DNA of 64,000 nt from Epiperipatus broadwayi. Lineage: Eukaryota > Onychophora > Udeonychophora > Euonychophora > Peripatidae. This document shows, piece by piece, positions 23,566 through 36,175 of the stretch; position 1 is the first letter of the stretch; each line of letters opens with the position of its first letter. The position numbers and the translations under genes are program-made. Location: the NCBI GenBank assembly GCA_028023455.1, contig JAQFVV010012574.1, positions 1,638,959-1,702,958 of the forward strand, in the 5' to 3' direction. The notes beneath the pieces are model-generated. The model searched no databases, was not told the origin of the DNA, and was given only the letters and a program-made list of their open reading frames with translations.

Positions 23566-24094
23566 TACTGAAACTTATTATAATGAATTGTTAAAAGTTG
23601 GATACAAAAATATTGAAACTTATTATAATGAATTGTTAAAAGGTGGATACAATTATGATTCTGTTTATTATACTATTAAAAATTTTACTTATAAATATAA
23701 AAATAATAAAAGTGTTAATTCTTCTGATAAAAAATTGTGGATATCAATACCATATATTTCAAATCAACAGGCAAGTTTCATTAAGAAAATTTATAAAGAA
23801 ATATGGGATATTGCATTTTATGCACCACCTACATTAAATAAATTAATAAACAATTCAAAGGATAAAACTTTATTTACAAATAAAAATTGTATCATTTACA
23901 AATGGACATGTGGGTGTGGCCGCAGATATATAGGTGAATCGATGTATACGTTGGAAAAAAGAACAAAGGAACACTTATTGTTATTTAAAAGGGTTCAAAA
24001 TACAAAACAAAATTTTAAAAATAATGATAATTTATCAGCTTCTGTCTTTTATGACCATAATAAATCATGTATATTTGGTTTTGATTTTAATTAA
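23566..24094 (+). pseudogene. Penelope-like element GIY-YIG endonuclease domain (right arm)
   Basis: This is the mirror copy of the left-arm frame and is open from about 23566. A 45-bp in-frame duplication (23566-23610 and 23611-23655) gives two copies of a 15-residue unit containing ETYYNELLK and GY. It continues with DSVYYTIKNFTYKYKNNKS, WISIPYISNQQASF and CIIYKWTCGCGRRYIGES then LEKRTKEH. Unlike the left arm, a substitution creates TAA after FGFDFN, removing the last approximately 50 residues. The domain assignment is firm; activity is unlikely without a reverse transcriptase. Confidence 0.85.
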
Positions 24095-24370
24095 AACAAC
24101 GTAAAAATATTGGAATTTGAAAGAAATAATAATAAAAGAAAAATTAAAGAGATGTTGTTGATATGTAAATACAAGCAACATTTGGTTAATAGGCAAGCAG
24201 CAAACATTAAGATCACAGAATTATGGGAAAGTTGACATCATAGAATTATGGGAAAGCTGACATTTTAAACGTGATAGTTGACAAAGCCACAAGTTGGTTG
24301 AAAGCGCTCCTAAGTGACGGTTATACATATATATTTTTATAAGCTTTTAAATACTGTATTTTTAAATATT

Positions 24371-26759
24371 TATTTATAAATTTGTGTAAGAAATACAGAC
24401 ATCGATTTATAATATTATATATATATATTTCAAACAATGTTTTAAATAATCTATTTCACTTTACTCTAAACCTATCTATGAAAGCAGTGACAACAATGGA
24501 CCTTAGATGGGAGTTACTCACTAATGGCTTTCATCAGTGAAAAGCATTGAATTTCACAATCCCATTGGTTATTTTTACTCTTCTGTTATATTGGTCAAGC
24601 ATTCTTCAAACACCCAAGAAAACTTGTTTGTCTACTTATATAGATATGATACTAGATTAACAATTACACATTTTAATGATCTGAATTATATGCAGTTAGG
24701 AAAATTGTATGGTGCTTTATTTTGGCATATTACATGTTTTTGATTAAAAGATTGAAAATTCTTAAAGTCAGCATGAAACTGAAGTCAGTTAAATATATAC
24801 ATTGTTGCTAATCTAGTGTCAGACTATATAGCTGATAAGCAGGTTATTTTGCATTCAAAACCTTAAGAGATTTAAAGCTTTCGCTCCTTAGTTTGAAAGA
24901 TAAATTTTCTAATTTTCTAGGAGAATATGCATATCTAGTGCTCTTAATTGATGAAGATCAGCAGACATAACTAATCAAACATTTGGTTGGCACTATTTAT
25001 TCATGCTTATATAAATAATTTTAAAATAGAGTGATACTGAATAGACTATATCTATTAAAGCAGTTTTAAACAAAAGCTAGATGAGACATGAGATAGTTTT
25101 AGTATATAATTCTTTAAATAGCTAAGTAATAAAATATTAATTCACACCTGAAAATAAATCAGATATCTTATATTTAGTAACTATTGAATTATAAATGAGA
25201 TGTAATACCCTGAACACCTGATGAGGAAGAGGAAAAAAAACTCAAAATCTGAGTCCAATGTACTTATATCTCATTTTTTCAATGATAGAAATAAAATCTG
25301 ATAGTAAGATTATATTCATATAATAAAAAAGAAAAAATAATGATGAAAGGGAATGCTTATTTATATCTAACTAGATCTGGGAGTTTATCAAATAATATTT
25401 TTGTGCATGAGACAATATTAAGCTTTAAACTAACTAACTTACAATATTAAAACAATATAAAAATCAGGATTTACTAGAAGGATTTATCATTTTGAAAGGA
25501 AAAAGCAAATATTATCAAGTGTAATAAATACACTGCTAGAACTTAATTAAATACCAATAATCTTACAATAATTCATATCATTTAGTATAATAATAATTAA
25601 TATAACTAGAGTAGAATTATTTATTATTAGAAGAATAAAACAAAAAGATGATTACTTCCATTTTTTACTCTCTAATTACTGACAGTTTTAAAATTAACAC
25701 ACTTCCATTTAAAAAAAAATGAATAAATAATAATATAAATATATAGTCACTGGCATATAAAAATAGTATAGTCCCAGAAATTTCCATAATAAAAATTTAT
25801 TTAAACAAAGGATATTTAAACTTTATTTCACTTTTTTTCTTCAACTTTATTTATTAATCTTGTAATAAACATTTGATATTCATTTACTTATTCTATTTTA
25901 TAATCACATTTACCACCACCTAAACATTATATACCATATATATAATCTATATTCGTATATGTCATCCAATCCTAAAACATTTCTAAAACTACATAAGTAT
26001 AATTCATATAATGTCCTTTTTTAAGGACAAACAAAAAGATAAAATTATTAATTAATAATAAATAGATTGGCATTTCTTCAATTGTGTAATCTAACATAAA
26101 AAAATATGAAATCATTTATTATTTCAGCATAAACTAACCTCATTAAAATATCATTAAATAGTTAAACATATAAATAAATATTAAAAGTAAACAATTTTTT
26201 TTTTCAAATTTAACATAAAAATACAATGATAGTTCTCAGATAATTTTTGAAATCAAACATATAGCAAAAATGTATTTAAAAAACAGCTACATTCATCAAA
26301 GACTAATAAATAATATATTACCTTTCCTTCAGAAACATATTCATTTTTACATTTTATTTAAGCCATGCTGTGTTTGATCAATATTTTGGGGCAAAAAATT
26401 ATATCAAATTCCAATCCTAGTTTTTAAACTTATTATCTAAAAACATAAATAATGTTATACTTGATATTCCAGATACAACACTTTATTTTTAATCATGATT
26501 CTATTAAAAATTAAATTATATTTTTTCAATTTTTTGTAATGCTATTATTTATTTCATCCTATTGTTTGAATATATATATATATATATATATATAATATCA
26601 TCACTAGTACTTTAGCACAATAAACTCTACAGAAAATTATATATTTCAATTATAATACCTTGGGTGAAATTTAATTTGGCATTGGCAAAATAATTTTCAT
26701 TCTATTCTCTTTCTTTCAATATCTTTAGATAGATTAACTACTTAACTAGATATTTTAGC
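24371..26759. other. AT-rich intergenic DNA
   Basis: No supported gene. A (TA)n microsatellite lies at about 26570-26594, just upstream of the RTE insertion at 26760. Confidence 0.5.
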
Positions 26760-28850
26760 ATGACTATGTTATTAAGAAAAACAATATTTACAGTTGATAT
26801 TCCTAATCTTCAGAAACATTCTAATGAATTTAAATTAGAACTTACAAATAGGTTTCAAGTGTTAGGAGATTTTGAACATGATTCAGATTTGAATGAAATT
26901 AATATGAAAATAACTGATACACTTTTAAAAACTGCAACAAAGATAGCTGGTAGAAAAAAGCAGCAATTGACTAATAAGATTTCTACTGAGACTAGAGAAT
27001 TTATGAAGAAAAGAAGGAATATGAAGATATACAAAAATGATGTACTAAAAAGAATTGAATATCTCGAATTTTGTAAAATGGTACGGAAATGAAAATGATA
27101 TAAGAAAGTATAACAGTGAAATAGCAAGGAAAGCTGTAGAAGAAAATAAAAGTCTCAAGAATGTTAATCAACATTTTGGTTTTGGTAGAAAATTTATATC
27201 TGCAATAAGAAAAAAAGATGGAATTATTACTAAAAAGAGAGATGACATCATGAAATTGGTAGAAGATTTTTATCAAGAATTATATAGTAATAAAGAACAA
27301 GTACCTCCAATATCTATTACATCTTCCAAATTGCCCAGAATTTTAAATGAAGAAGTGAGACATGCAATTAAATGTATGAAGAAAGGAAAGGCTCCAGGAA
27401 ATGATGGAATTATAATTGATATATTAAAAGAAGCAGGTGAAGAAATAGAAACAATTTTAGCAAAGTTATATACCAAATGTCTAAATGATAAAGATATACC
27501 AGAAGATTGGAAGAATGCAGTAATAATATTAATATTTAAAAAAGGTGATAAGGAAGATATTAGAAATTACAGACCTATCAGCCTTTTATCAGTTTTATAT
27601 AAAATTTTTACCAAGATAATTACAACTCGTCTACAGAGAACTTTGGATTTCCACCAACCAAGAGAACAAGCTGGATTTAAAAGTGGTTTTAGTACAATAG
27701 ATCATATCCAGGTATTGAGAGAAGTCATAGAAAGGACAAATGAATATGAGTTGTCATTATGTTTTGGATTTGTAGATTATGAAAAGGCATTCGATTCTAT
27801 ACACATTTCTTCAGTGATTAAAGCATTGGATCATCAAGGTATAGATCCAGAATATTGTCATATTTTAAAGAATATTTATAAAAATGCAACAGCAACAATT
27901 AGATTACATAATGATTCTGGAAAAATCAACATTGAGAAAGGTGTAAGACAAGGTGACTCCATATCTCCAAAACTTTTTACAGCAGTGCTGCAAGAAGTAT
28001 TTTGTGGATTAAAATGGGAAACTAAAGGAGTGAAAGTAAATGGAGAGTATTTAAGTCATTTAGATTTCACAGATGATGTTGTTGTTTTTGCAAATAATGC
28101 TTCAGAGCTGCAGGAAATGTTGCAGGAGTTAGCAGGTGAAAGTAGGAAAGTAGGACTAAAGATAAATGTTAAAAAGACTAAAGTAATGTTTAATCGATTT
28201 GCTCAAAATATGAAAATAAAGATTGATTATGAAGAATTAGAAGAAGTTAACAGTTACAAATACCTTGGTCAGATTATTAATACAGATGGAAACATAATGG
28301 AGGAAATTAATCATAGAATTAAACTTGGTTGGAGTGCTTTTGATAGAAATAACTTGATACTAAAAGGAAATATGCCTATGTGTTTGAAAAGGATGGTTTT
28401 TAACAAATGTGTTTTACCAGTTCTTACTTATGGATCTGAGACTTGGACACTTAATAGAAGAGCAATACAGAGACTTCAGACCACTCAAAGGAGTATGGAG
28501 AGATGTATGTTGGGAATAACAAGAAGGGATCGAAAACGCAATGTATGGGTGAGACAACAAACAGGTGTTACTGACCTTATTGAAAAAATTAAAAGATTGA
28601 AATGGAGTTGGGCTGGACATATTTCTAGAAGAGATGATAATAGATGGACAATTGAAATTTTAAACTGGATTCCAAGAGATTATAAAAGACCCGGAAAGAG
28701 ACCACATGTGAGATGGATGGATGGATGAAATAAGAAAATGTGCAGGGGTATTGTGGGAAAGAGAAGCTAAAGATCAGAGAAGATGGATTAAACTTGGAGA
28801 GACCTTCATCCTGCAGTGGATTGATAATGGTTGATGATGATGATGTAAAC
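26760..28850 (+). pseudogene. RTE-like LINE, reverse transcriptase ORF (best-preserved copy, 5'-truncated)
   Basis: The linker between endonuclease and reverse transcriptase (NEFKLELTNRFQVL, IAGRKKQQLTNKISTETREFM) lies at 26760-27092. A frameshift near 27055-27092 leads to a 557-codon frame, 27055-28728. Reverse transcriptase motifs appear in order: KAPGNDGIIIDILKEAGE, IFKKGDKEDIRNYRPISLLS, EQAGFKSGFSTIDHI, FVDYEKAFDSIHI, KGVRQGDSISPKLFTAVL and, where FADD is expected, FTDDVVVFA. The C-terminus has VLTYGSETWTLNRRAIQRLQ and WAGHISRRDDNRW. A TGGA slippage at about 28720 ends the frame early; the other frame completes the usual tail, ending in ILQWIDNG near 28830. The 3' end is a short GATGATGAT tail. 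The APE endonuclease is lost by 5' truncation. A/T at the catalytic motif leaves both aspartates, but frameshifts make it non-functional. Confidence 0.93.
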
Positions 28851-29500
28851 AAATATAAATTGGTAGATTTTTTTTTGTAATATTAAAGTACAAAACAATA
28901 TTTTATTATAACTCAGATGACATTAATCCAATACAAAAATTTATACAATGTCAACCTTTTTCTTAGTTTAGATGCAAATGCCAGTAACCAAAAAAATATT
29001 AAATTAAAATAAATACTATTTTATTATTAGTATTATATATATATTAATATAAAATGACATTAACAAACATAATAAATATAAAGTTTTACAGCATGCACAC
29101 ACATATTATTCAAAAATATTCCTTAGTGAGTTAAGGCTTTGATTAGCAAAATAATATCCTCTCCGAAAAATAATTCAAAAAGCAAAAGACATTTATGTTA
29201 ATGAAATAATGTTATGACTAATAATAAAGACATAATTATTTGATGCATAGAGATAAAATATTAATAATTTCATGCATTTGTAAGAATCATATAAGTTTCT
29301 ATTATAGTTTTTTCAAAAACAATCGTTGCTTCTAGGGTTTCATTTATGATTTGTTTATTTTTTAACATCACAGTTTTATATGAAACTATTATTTCCTTTT
29401 TTCAAAATTAAAAAAGTCCAGTTAAAAATTGAAAGTGATGCATAAAAGTGATCATAATTGTAAAGGTATTTAATGTTTTGTTTTTTGTTTTTTTTTTTAG

Positions 29501-29567
29501 AAAAAAGTCAGATACATTAGTGAATCATATTGAAGAATGGTTCTTATCCAAATATTTTCCAATCATT
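29501..29567 (+). CDS. Candidate internal exon, 67 bp, unknown gene
   Basis: A long T-rich tract ending in TAG precedes the segment, and a consensus donor GTAAGTAAT follows it. One frame is open throughout: after one leading base it encodes 22 codons (KKSDTLVNHIEEWFLSKYFP, then II) and ends on a codon boundary. The other two frames have stops. The sequence is of higher complexity than its neighbours. I do not recognise the protein. In AT-rich DNA, T-tracts ending in AG are common, so chance is possible. Confidence 0.35.
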
Positions 29568-32500
29568 GTAAGTAATATTTAATAAATATATTTGTAAAAT
29601 AGTATTATTAAAAATAAAGATTATTATTAAATGCTTAGTATCAGTAAGTACATTACTGACAATAAAAATTGAATAACCATAGCTATTTAAAAAAAATCCT
29701 GATCTTGCTTGAAAATTCCTCAATAACCTGAAATTTTTTCAAACTAAAATTTACTCTAGATTTGACCCCAAAATCTTGATTATAGCAAATGACATTAACC
29801 ACAACATCATGTTTTTTAGCCCTGAATTAAATAAGTAATAGATAATTAGTGGCACAAACAGGTTTATTTGAGGACAGATGATATAACCAAACAACAGAAT
29901 AGTACAATCAAATGATAATATTACCCCAGAACATTATTCTAGCAATTTAATATTTAGAATACATAAATAAATACTTTCCATCATTACAGCACGAAAAACT
30001 TAATGAATAGACAACTTTTCTAAAAGTACAATAAAAATTATTTGTCTCCTGTAATTTGGATCATAGATCATCGAGTTTTAATATTAATTAATAAAAATAG
30101 GTTTCTCCCATATAAGTCATATAATGTCTAAACAATACCTTCACTCCATTTCCATCGCATTTGTTTCCATCGCATTTGGTTTCAAACCTATCACAATTAC
30201 TAAAATCCATAATGAAAGTGAATGTATCCATTGTGGGTTTTTAAATATATGTGTGTTTTAAAACATTTACAATACTACATATATATTTAAAAATTATATA
30301 TAAATTTAAAAAAATAATTTAAAATTATCTCTCCACTTTACTTTTTTTAAAATTTCAGTCAAATTGCATTATTTAATTTATTATCAATGTTTATAAGTAA
30401 ATCAAATAAAATCACTGAACAGGAAAGAAAATTCCTTTGTTTATTACCTTGAATTACCAGAATTTGTTTTTAGTTTGTTTTTTTTTTAAAAAAAAAAAAA
30501 AAAAAATTAGACCAAACAAGGGATACAAGTGTTTTTTTAATTTAATGTTTTAATTTATTTATTTTTAAATTGTATATGTGAATATTTAAAAAAGCACCTT
30601 ATTATAAAGAAATAAAATTATATAATGTGTAAGGAATTTATATACAGTTGATTCACAATATTCACTATTTTGTTCCAAGCCCACTTTGCAGACAATATAC
30701 ATCACATATAATAGCTTATATTTTGTTGATAAGGTTTGATTACAAAAGAATATGCATTGTTTACTAAACTACAAGAGCACAGTTCTTATAAATACAAACA
30801 CATATAAATATATAACACATATCTTTTTATGTACATATTACACATATATAAATTAAGATTATAGTATAAATAAAATTATAAAAATTATGTAATTTTAGTA
30901 ATAACTTGAGAGTGCACATTTATATTTTTATTCACTGTATGTTCACACATTTACATTCATTCAAAAAATAAAAATTACACTTACTGTATTCTATTTTTAT
31001 TTATTTTTTAAATAAAATAAATAGCAAAATGTCAAACTTTTATTACAATTGAACATGCTCAAGACAATATTTTTTCTTCAATAATTTTTCCCTTGAAGGA
31101 TATGTAATAACAATCTCACTTCAAGCAGACTATAGCCTTTCTAGTTATTTTGATGTTTTTAAATATGTAAATTTATTTAAGATTCTTGATTAAATGCTTC
31201 CAACTTTAAGCTTTCTTATGCAATATAAATATAGTTTAGTTTCTTTTTGTTGTTGATGTTGTTGCCACTACTAAATTAATAACTTTTATTTTATCATTTA
31301 AAAAAGATACTTTACAAATTTTCTTAAATTTCATAAAACTTTTAAATTTTATGCTTAGAAAACATTTTATTACATGAAATAAAAATGGGAAAAATAAAAT
31401 TCTGAAATAAAATAAAAAATATGGTTGTTGCTGTATTGCAAATTCAATTAAATTCATGAATTTTCAAGTTTAATTTTTGTTCATTTACATTTCTTTTTCT
31501 TTGATAGTGTATAATTGAAATAATGTTTATAAATTTTCACTACTGTTTGGGTGTTTTAAAGAAATATGTTTACAAGAAAGAGGAGGGAAGGAGAAGTCTG
31601 ATGTTGCTATTTGTCATGATGTATTTGTGATTGTAATCTCACTATTAAAAAAAATAATTGAAAATTAAAATTTCTTTTTTATTAATTTCTCTCTTTCAAA
31701 TAATTTTCTTGATCATAAATAACTAAAAATATGGCATTATAGATATAGGAAATTACTATATATGAGAAATTATAGACATTAGAAAAAAAATATCTAATGG
31801 TCATTGCAATCACTATTATTGTGTAATCATAATATATTTCTAAAACACCCCAAACTTTTTGAGCCCATGTTTCCATTGGTCTGCAAATTTTCCTAGTATC
31901 CTCCTTTGGAAAAAAAACCATACAATTGAGCATTTAAAAAAAAAAAACTTAATATCAACAAAATAATTATTAATACAAGAGATAATAATCAAGATATTTT
32001 ATTATTAAAAACAACATTAACGTTATGCATGTGCTTACTTTTAATAGCATAATTAATAAAACTTGTGCCATTTTTGAAAAAATGATATATATAATATTAT
32101 TTAACAATAAAATTCTGGATTACATCGTTCAGACTTACTGACAAATATAATGCAAAATACTCACTAATAATTCATGGTAACTGTATCCCAAATATAGGAC
32201 AGACAATATAAAACATTCATTTTCTTGCTTAAAAAACATTGGATAAATATTTTCTATAATTATTTACATTAATAAAACAGATCAGATGGAAAAAAAAAAT
32301 CTAATATTTTTAAAACATCATTTATTTCACCATTAAAATTCCCTTCTCCCCATCACACCCATCCCTCGCCTTGTCATCGGCAAATTATGCCTCCCCAAGA
32401 AATCGCGATGCACAATTAAAGAAGTGTGTAGGTAAAATCTTTTTTTAAATTTACAGATACACTTTTACTCAATATTTATTCCATATATTAATAACACAAT

Positions 32501-33431
32501 AAATATTAAAGTTTATTATAAGTACATAATTCCACTACAAAAAATTTAAACACAATATTTACATTTTATATTTTGAAAGCGTAAAAAAACAAAACAGTAA
32601 TTATAAAAAAAAAAATCTAAAATTAAACAGTAAGTTAAAAAAAACTTTCTTTAATATTTTGGATCAAAATTAACATAAGAGACAAAATAATAAACTAAGG
32701 TTGTTACAAGAAAATGAACATTTTTTGACAGATTAATTTACATACGGCCTTGCCATTAAGCAAATACTTAAAAGGAATCAGTTAATGTAAAAACACAAAA
32801 AATAAATTTTTGGTGCTAACCCAAGGTTATTTCAATTTCTAATTTTAGACCAAAAGAAAAAAATATACATGACATTAAAAAAAAAAACGTTTACAAAAAA
32901 ATATAAATGCTGGACAAATTTCAAGTACAAATAAATAAATTATATCTAATTTATAAATTAGCTTTATTCTGTCATAAAAGACAGGAGTAATAATAATTAA
33001 AAATATTATTTTTCAATGCCCAAACGCATACCATACAAAATAAAACAAAGCATTGTATTATAAACACAGATTGGACTTACTTAATTATTTTTTCAAGTAG
33101 TCCAGAAATCTTTCAGCAAATATAAGGGATTCGAACTCACTATCTTAATATAAAGCTGAGCACTGATTGTATGTGTGGGGATAGTAATCCGGACCAACTG
33201 ATGATTGCTGTTTTAGCATGAAATACATATATTGGTGATTATTTATCTTTTCAATATGTGTGTGATCAGATGGGTCAGCAATATGAGATGGCATGGAGAA
33301 TTGAAGGTCATGTGAAAGTATGAGTTTGAATCCCTTTTATATTACATTATATATGTGCAGGTGTGTGCAAGCCTGTACAGTGTATTAAATTAAAAATATG
33401 TTTAAATAGAGTACAAAATACATTCCAAATG

Positions 33432-33516
33432 ATTTATCACGTGTGTGTCAATGCACAAACCATAAAAAAAGTAATTTATCACGTGTGTGTCAATGCGCAA
33501 ACCATAAAAAAAAGTA
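33432..33516. repeat. 42-bp tandem duplication
   Basis: ATTTATCACGTGTGTGTCAA then TGC(A/G)CAAACCATAAA occurs at 33432-33473 and 33474-33516, differing by one substitution and one A. A recent local duplication. CACGTG is present in both units, but no regulatory role is shown. Confidence 0.85.
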
Positions 33517-34056
33517 TTTAACATGATCAACCTACATATCTAATTAAGTAGGGACCATCATATACTATACTTTTAAATTGGGATATTAAAAAAAATTATT
33601 TTGAATATATACATTTATTTAATAGTCTTAAAATACAAAAATTAGAAGTTTTAAATAAATAGGAATATTTCAAAAACCTATCCATAATTATAATATAAAT
33701 ATCAATAACATTAAAACATTTCTTTATGTACACAATGCAATATAGTATTTTTAATAAAATTTCCAATTTAGCTGAGAGTTTTGAATATATAACAATCTTC
33801 TTTGGAGCTTTTGCTTTTCTATTTACAAATAGTTTTTTTTTAATTAAAGAAAAGTTCTGAAAAAGATGGCTGTATTGAATTATATTGAGTGCATAAAAGT
33901 GTACTTTAATATTATTGATATTTGTATTAAAATTATTATAATTAATGCAGAAATTTAGTAGAAGGAATACATAATTACAATAATAAAATTTAAAATATAT
34001 CTTATTTTCCAGTGCTGAAAACACATTATTCTAATATAAATTTTTTTTCTAAAAAT

Positions 34057-34626
34057 GGTAGTAGTGATTTACGCCCAATGTGGTCACTTGGCGACGCTGC
34101 AGTACCATCAACAACCCCCAAGAAGTATGCAAGTGATAAATTTCTATCCAAAAATCACTAAAATCAAAATGCCTAAGGTAAAAATATATTGAAAAAAATC
34201 CTTCTAAAATAGAAGAAAACGCTATAAAATTTCAAATTATAAAAACAGAAATTGGTGAAAATGCATCAAATGCAAACACCCGCCCCACCCAGGAAGAATT
34301 TCTATGCAAAACCCACTAAAATCAACAAATTAAAATGCCTAAATTGAACAAATCCTTCTAAAATACAAATTTAAGAAAAAACAAACAAGAAAATGCTATG
34401 AAATTCGAATTACAAAAACAGAAAAACTTTAATGGTAAATGTCAAAAAAATTAACAAAGCTTTATCAATGGTGAAGCTTCATCAATGGCTGATGGGGCTT
34501 CATTAATGGCAAGAGTTACAAAAATAGAATTTCATCAATATTTTATCACTTGCATGCTTCTTGGGGGTTGTTGATGGTTACTGCAGCATCACCCAATAGC
34601 CACATTGGGCATAAGTCACAACTACC
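34057..34626. mobile_element. MITE with about 95-bp terminal inverted repeats and near-perfect 8-bp duplication
   Basis: The left end (34057-34150) reads GGTAGTAGTGATTTACGCCC and continues through CCATCAACAACCCCCAAGAA. The complement of the right end (about 34535-34626) reads GGTAGTTGTGACTTATGCCC and also contains CCATCAACAACCCCCAAGAA. Flanks are CTAAAAAT (34049-34056) and TTAAAAAT (34627-34634), 7 of 8 identical. Inside are two diverged direct repeats of about 130-160 bp (near 34120-34250 and 34275-34430) sharing TCCTTCTAAAATA and AAATGCCTAA. No transposase. The 8-bp site fits hAT-like or similar superfamilies. Confidence 0.8.
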
Positions 34627-34634
34627 TTAAAAAT

Positions 34635-36107
34635 GAGCAGAGAGGAGAGTGCATCTTATATGGAAAAAGTTGAAATTTCAAATTTCAATTAGAATTTTGA
34701 CTAGGCAAAACTTTATTATTTTATGGTTTTATTCTTGTCCACTTGTCAGATGTGATGTAAAAAATTTCCAATGTAGATAACTACAACTTATTAAAAAAGA
34801 CCACATGTATATTCTATATAGGGACATCAAATGGAATATAAATGGTTTCATTTAAACTATAAAATCATAATCATCAATCATTTCCTAACAATTGGCAAGT
34901 CATACATCCAAAGATCTTTGAAATGCAATGGAATTAGCAATCTTCTATTGTTTATGACTATTTTTATTATTAACCTATGGCTCATAAGCAACCTAGACAT
35001 AATATTGCTTTCAAACTTGCTGCCATGGCAACAAAGCAGGAGTATGGCGTTTTTTGGTCACTAAAATGATAATAAACACAACTGCCATAAGGAAATTGTA
35101 AAATGGTCAGAAATTGATGAAAAATTAAAATCATAAGAATTAGATAATGGAAATTCTCATATTTTAAAATTCATGCAAATAATTTTTTACCAATTAAATA
35201 AATGTTATCACTAAATTTAAAGGTTCAGCATTATAGTACTATAGATTTATGGGGAAAAAATCTATATATGCAAGTAAAAACAAAAAATATTAGAATAGAA
35301 AAATCTACTGCCTTTCATAAGTACTCATTATTGCAGAAAATATATGACTTTGAAGTATCACAAACAGAAAACATAGATGAAGTGCCTATGATATTTGAAT
35401 GCATTTAAACAAGGTGGCAGAAATAAAACTGCAAAAAAGTATTTTTATTAAAACTTTTGGGTATAAAAAGGCCATACATTGTTTTCACCTTTTTTAAATT
35501 TTTTATCAGTGCACCTTTATCTCAAACTCCATTATATCACAACCATCTACCAGCATAAAAATTCCAGACCCTTTTCTCTCTTTATACATAATACTTCATG
35601 AATAACTTTTGCTCAACCAATAAGTTAGAAATATGCTTGTGTTGTTGCTGCAATATTTTTTCCATTATACCATTCTTTATATTAAGGCTGCAGAGAGGAA
35701 TTCAATATTGATGAAAGGAGACCCTTTGATTCCTCTTGGAGGCCTTAAAGAAACCAATCAGGGTGAATTCCTAATGTCCACTCCATATCTTCTTGTCAGT
35801 GCAGCTGTTAATACTATGTTGTTATTCAAATAGTATATTAACGTGAATGGTTTGTTCACCAACACACATTAGCCAGCATGGTGAGTTTATTGGCATTTTA
35901 TCTCCGAGTTTAAGATCAAGAAACACGAAGGTCTTTTTTCTTAGTTGCATGATGGCTTTTAACTAAAATATCAATGAATTTTCTTGAAGGCAGAATGAAT
36001 GGGTGTGTGAACAAAATTTCTTTTTTTTTCTTAATAGATATTTAAAAATAATGATAAACAAAAATAAATCATGGCCTTATAGGAAGCTGTAAAATCATCA
36101 GTTAAGA
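34635..36107. other. Unassigned stretch, somewhat more complex than background
   Basis: Several short frames (34831-35064, 35202-35408, 35633-35833) and a GGTGAGT donor-like site at about 35880 occur here, and the base composition is less extreme. I recognise no domain and no coherent exon chain, so no gene is called. It could be old transposon DNA or non-coding transcript. Confidence 0.3.
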
Positions 36108-36175
36108 CAGTGGTTAGTGGCTAAAGGTATAGGGTGCTAAGAATCCCCTGATTGTAGACTCAGGCTAACTGCAGA
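36108..36175 (+). repeat. Diverged tRNA-derived SINE relic
   Basis: CAGTGGTTAGTGGCTAAAGG followed by GTGCTAAGAATCCCCTGATTG resembles a tRNA D-arm to B-box region, and matches the minus-strand copy at 38362-38462 in layout. It lies directly before the RTE endonuclease fragment and could alternatively belong to that element's 5' region. Confidence 0.35.

Larger units (their letters stand above)
22848..24370. mobile_element. Head-to-head inverted dimer of a Penelope-like element 3' region
   Basis: Two arms of about 700-800 bp are inverted copies with high similarity. Both carry a GIY-YIG endonuclease frame pointing outward. Both end with a doubled unit (GACATCATAGAATTATGGG-like, 25-bp period), then AACGTGATAGTTGACAAAGC and CTCCTAAGTGACGGTTATAC. 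The arms meet at about 23563, where the right arm extends further toward the 5' side than the left. Because the 3' duplication is in both arms, it predates the inversion. This looks like two 5'-truncated copies joined head to head, as could arise by template switching or twin priming. Confidence 0.85.
28851..34048. other. AT-rich intergenic or intronic DNA
   Basis: No gene is assignable. Sub-features: the candidate exon at 29501-29567, a tract of about 10 T followed by about 20 A at 30478-30506, a locally GC-rich block at 32339-32415, and a 42-bp tandem duplication at 33432-33516. The long minus-strand frame at 33596-34024 is AT-driven and lacks domain signals. Confidence 0.45.

Noticed and set aside
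22982-24094. GIY-YIG frames as a homing endonuclease or group I intron
   Set aside because: The WISIPYIS and APPTLNKL context and lack of intron structure fit Penelope-like elements.
33596-34024. 142-codon minus-strand open frame
   Set aside because: Composition is Ile/Asn/Lys/Tyr/Phe as expected from AT-rich DNA, with no domain, no codon structure and no splice context.
35633-35833. 66-codon frame with less biased composition
   Set aside because: No recognisable domain, no clear splice acceptor and no continuation exon; left as unassigned.
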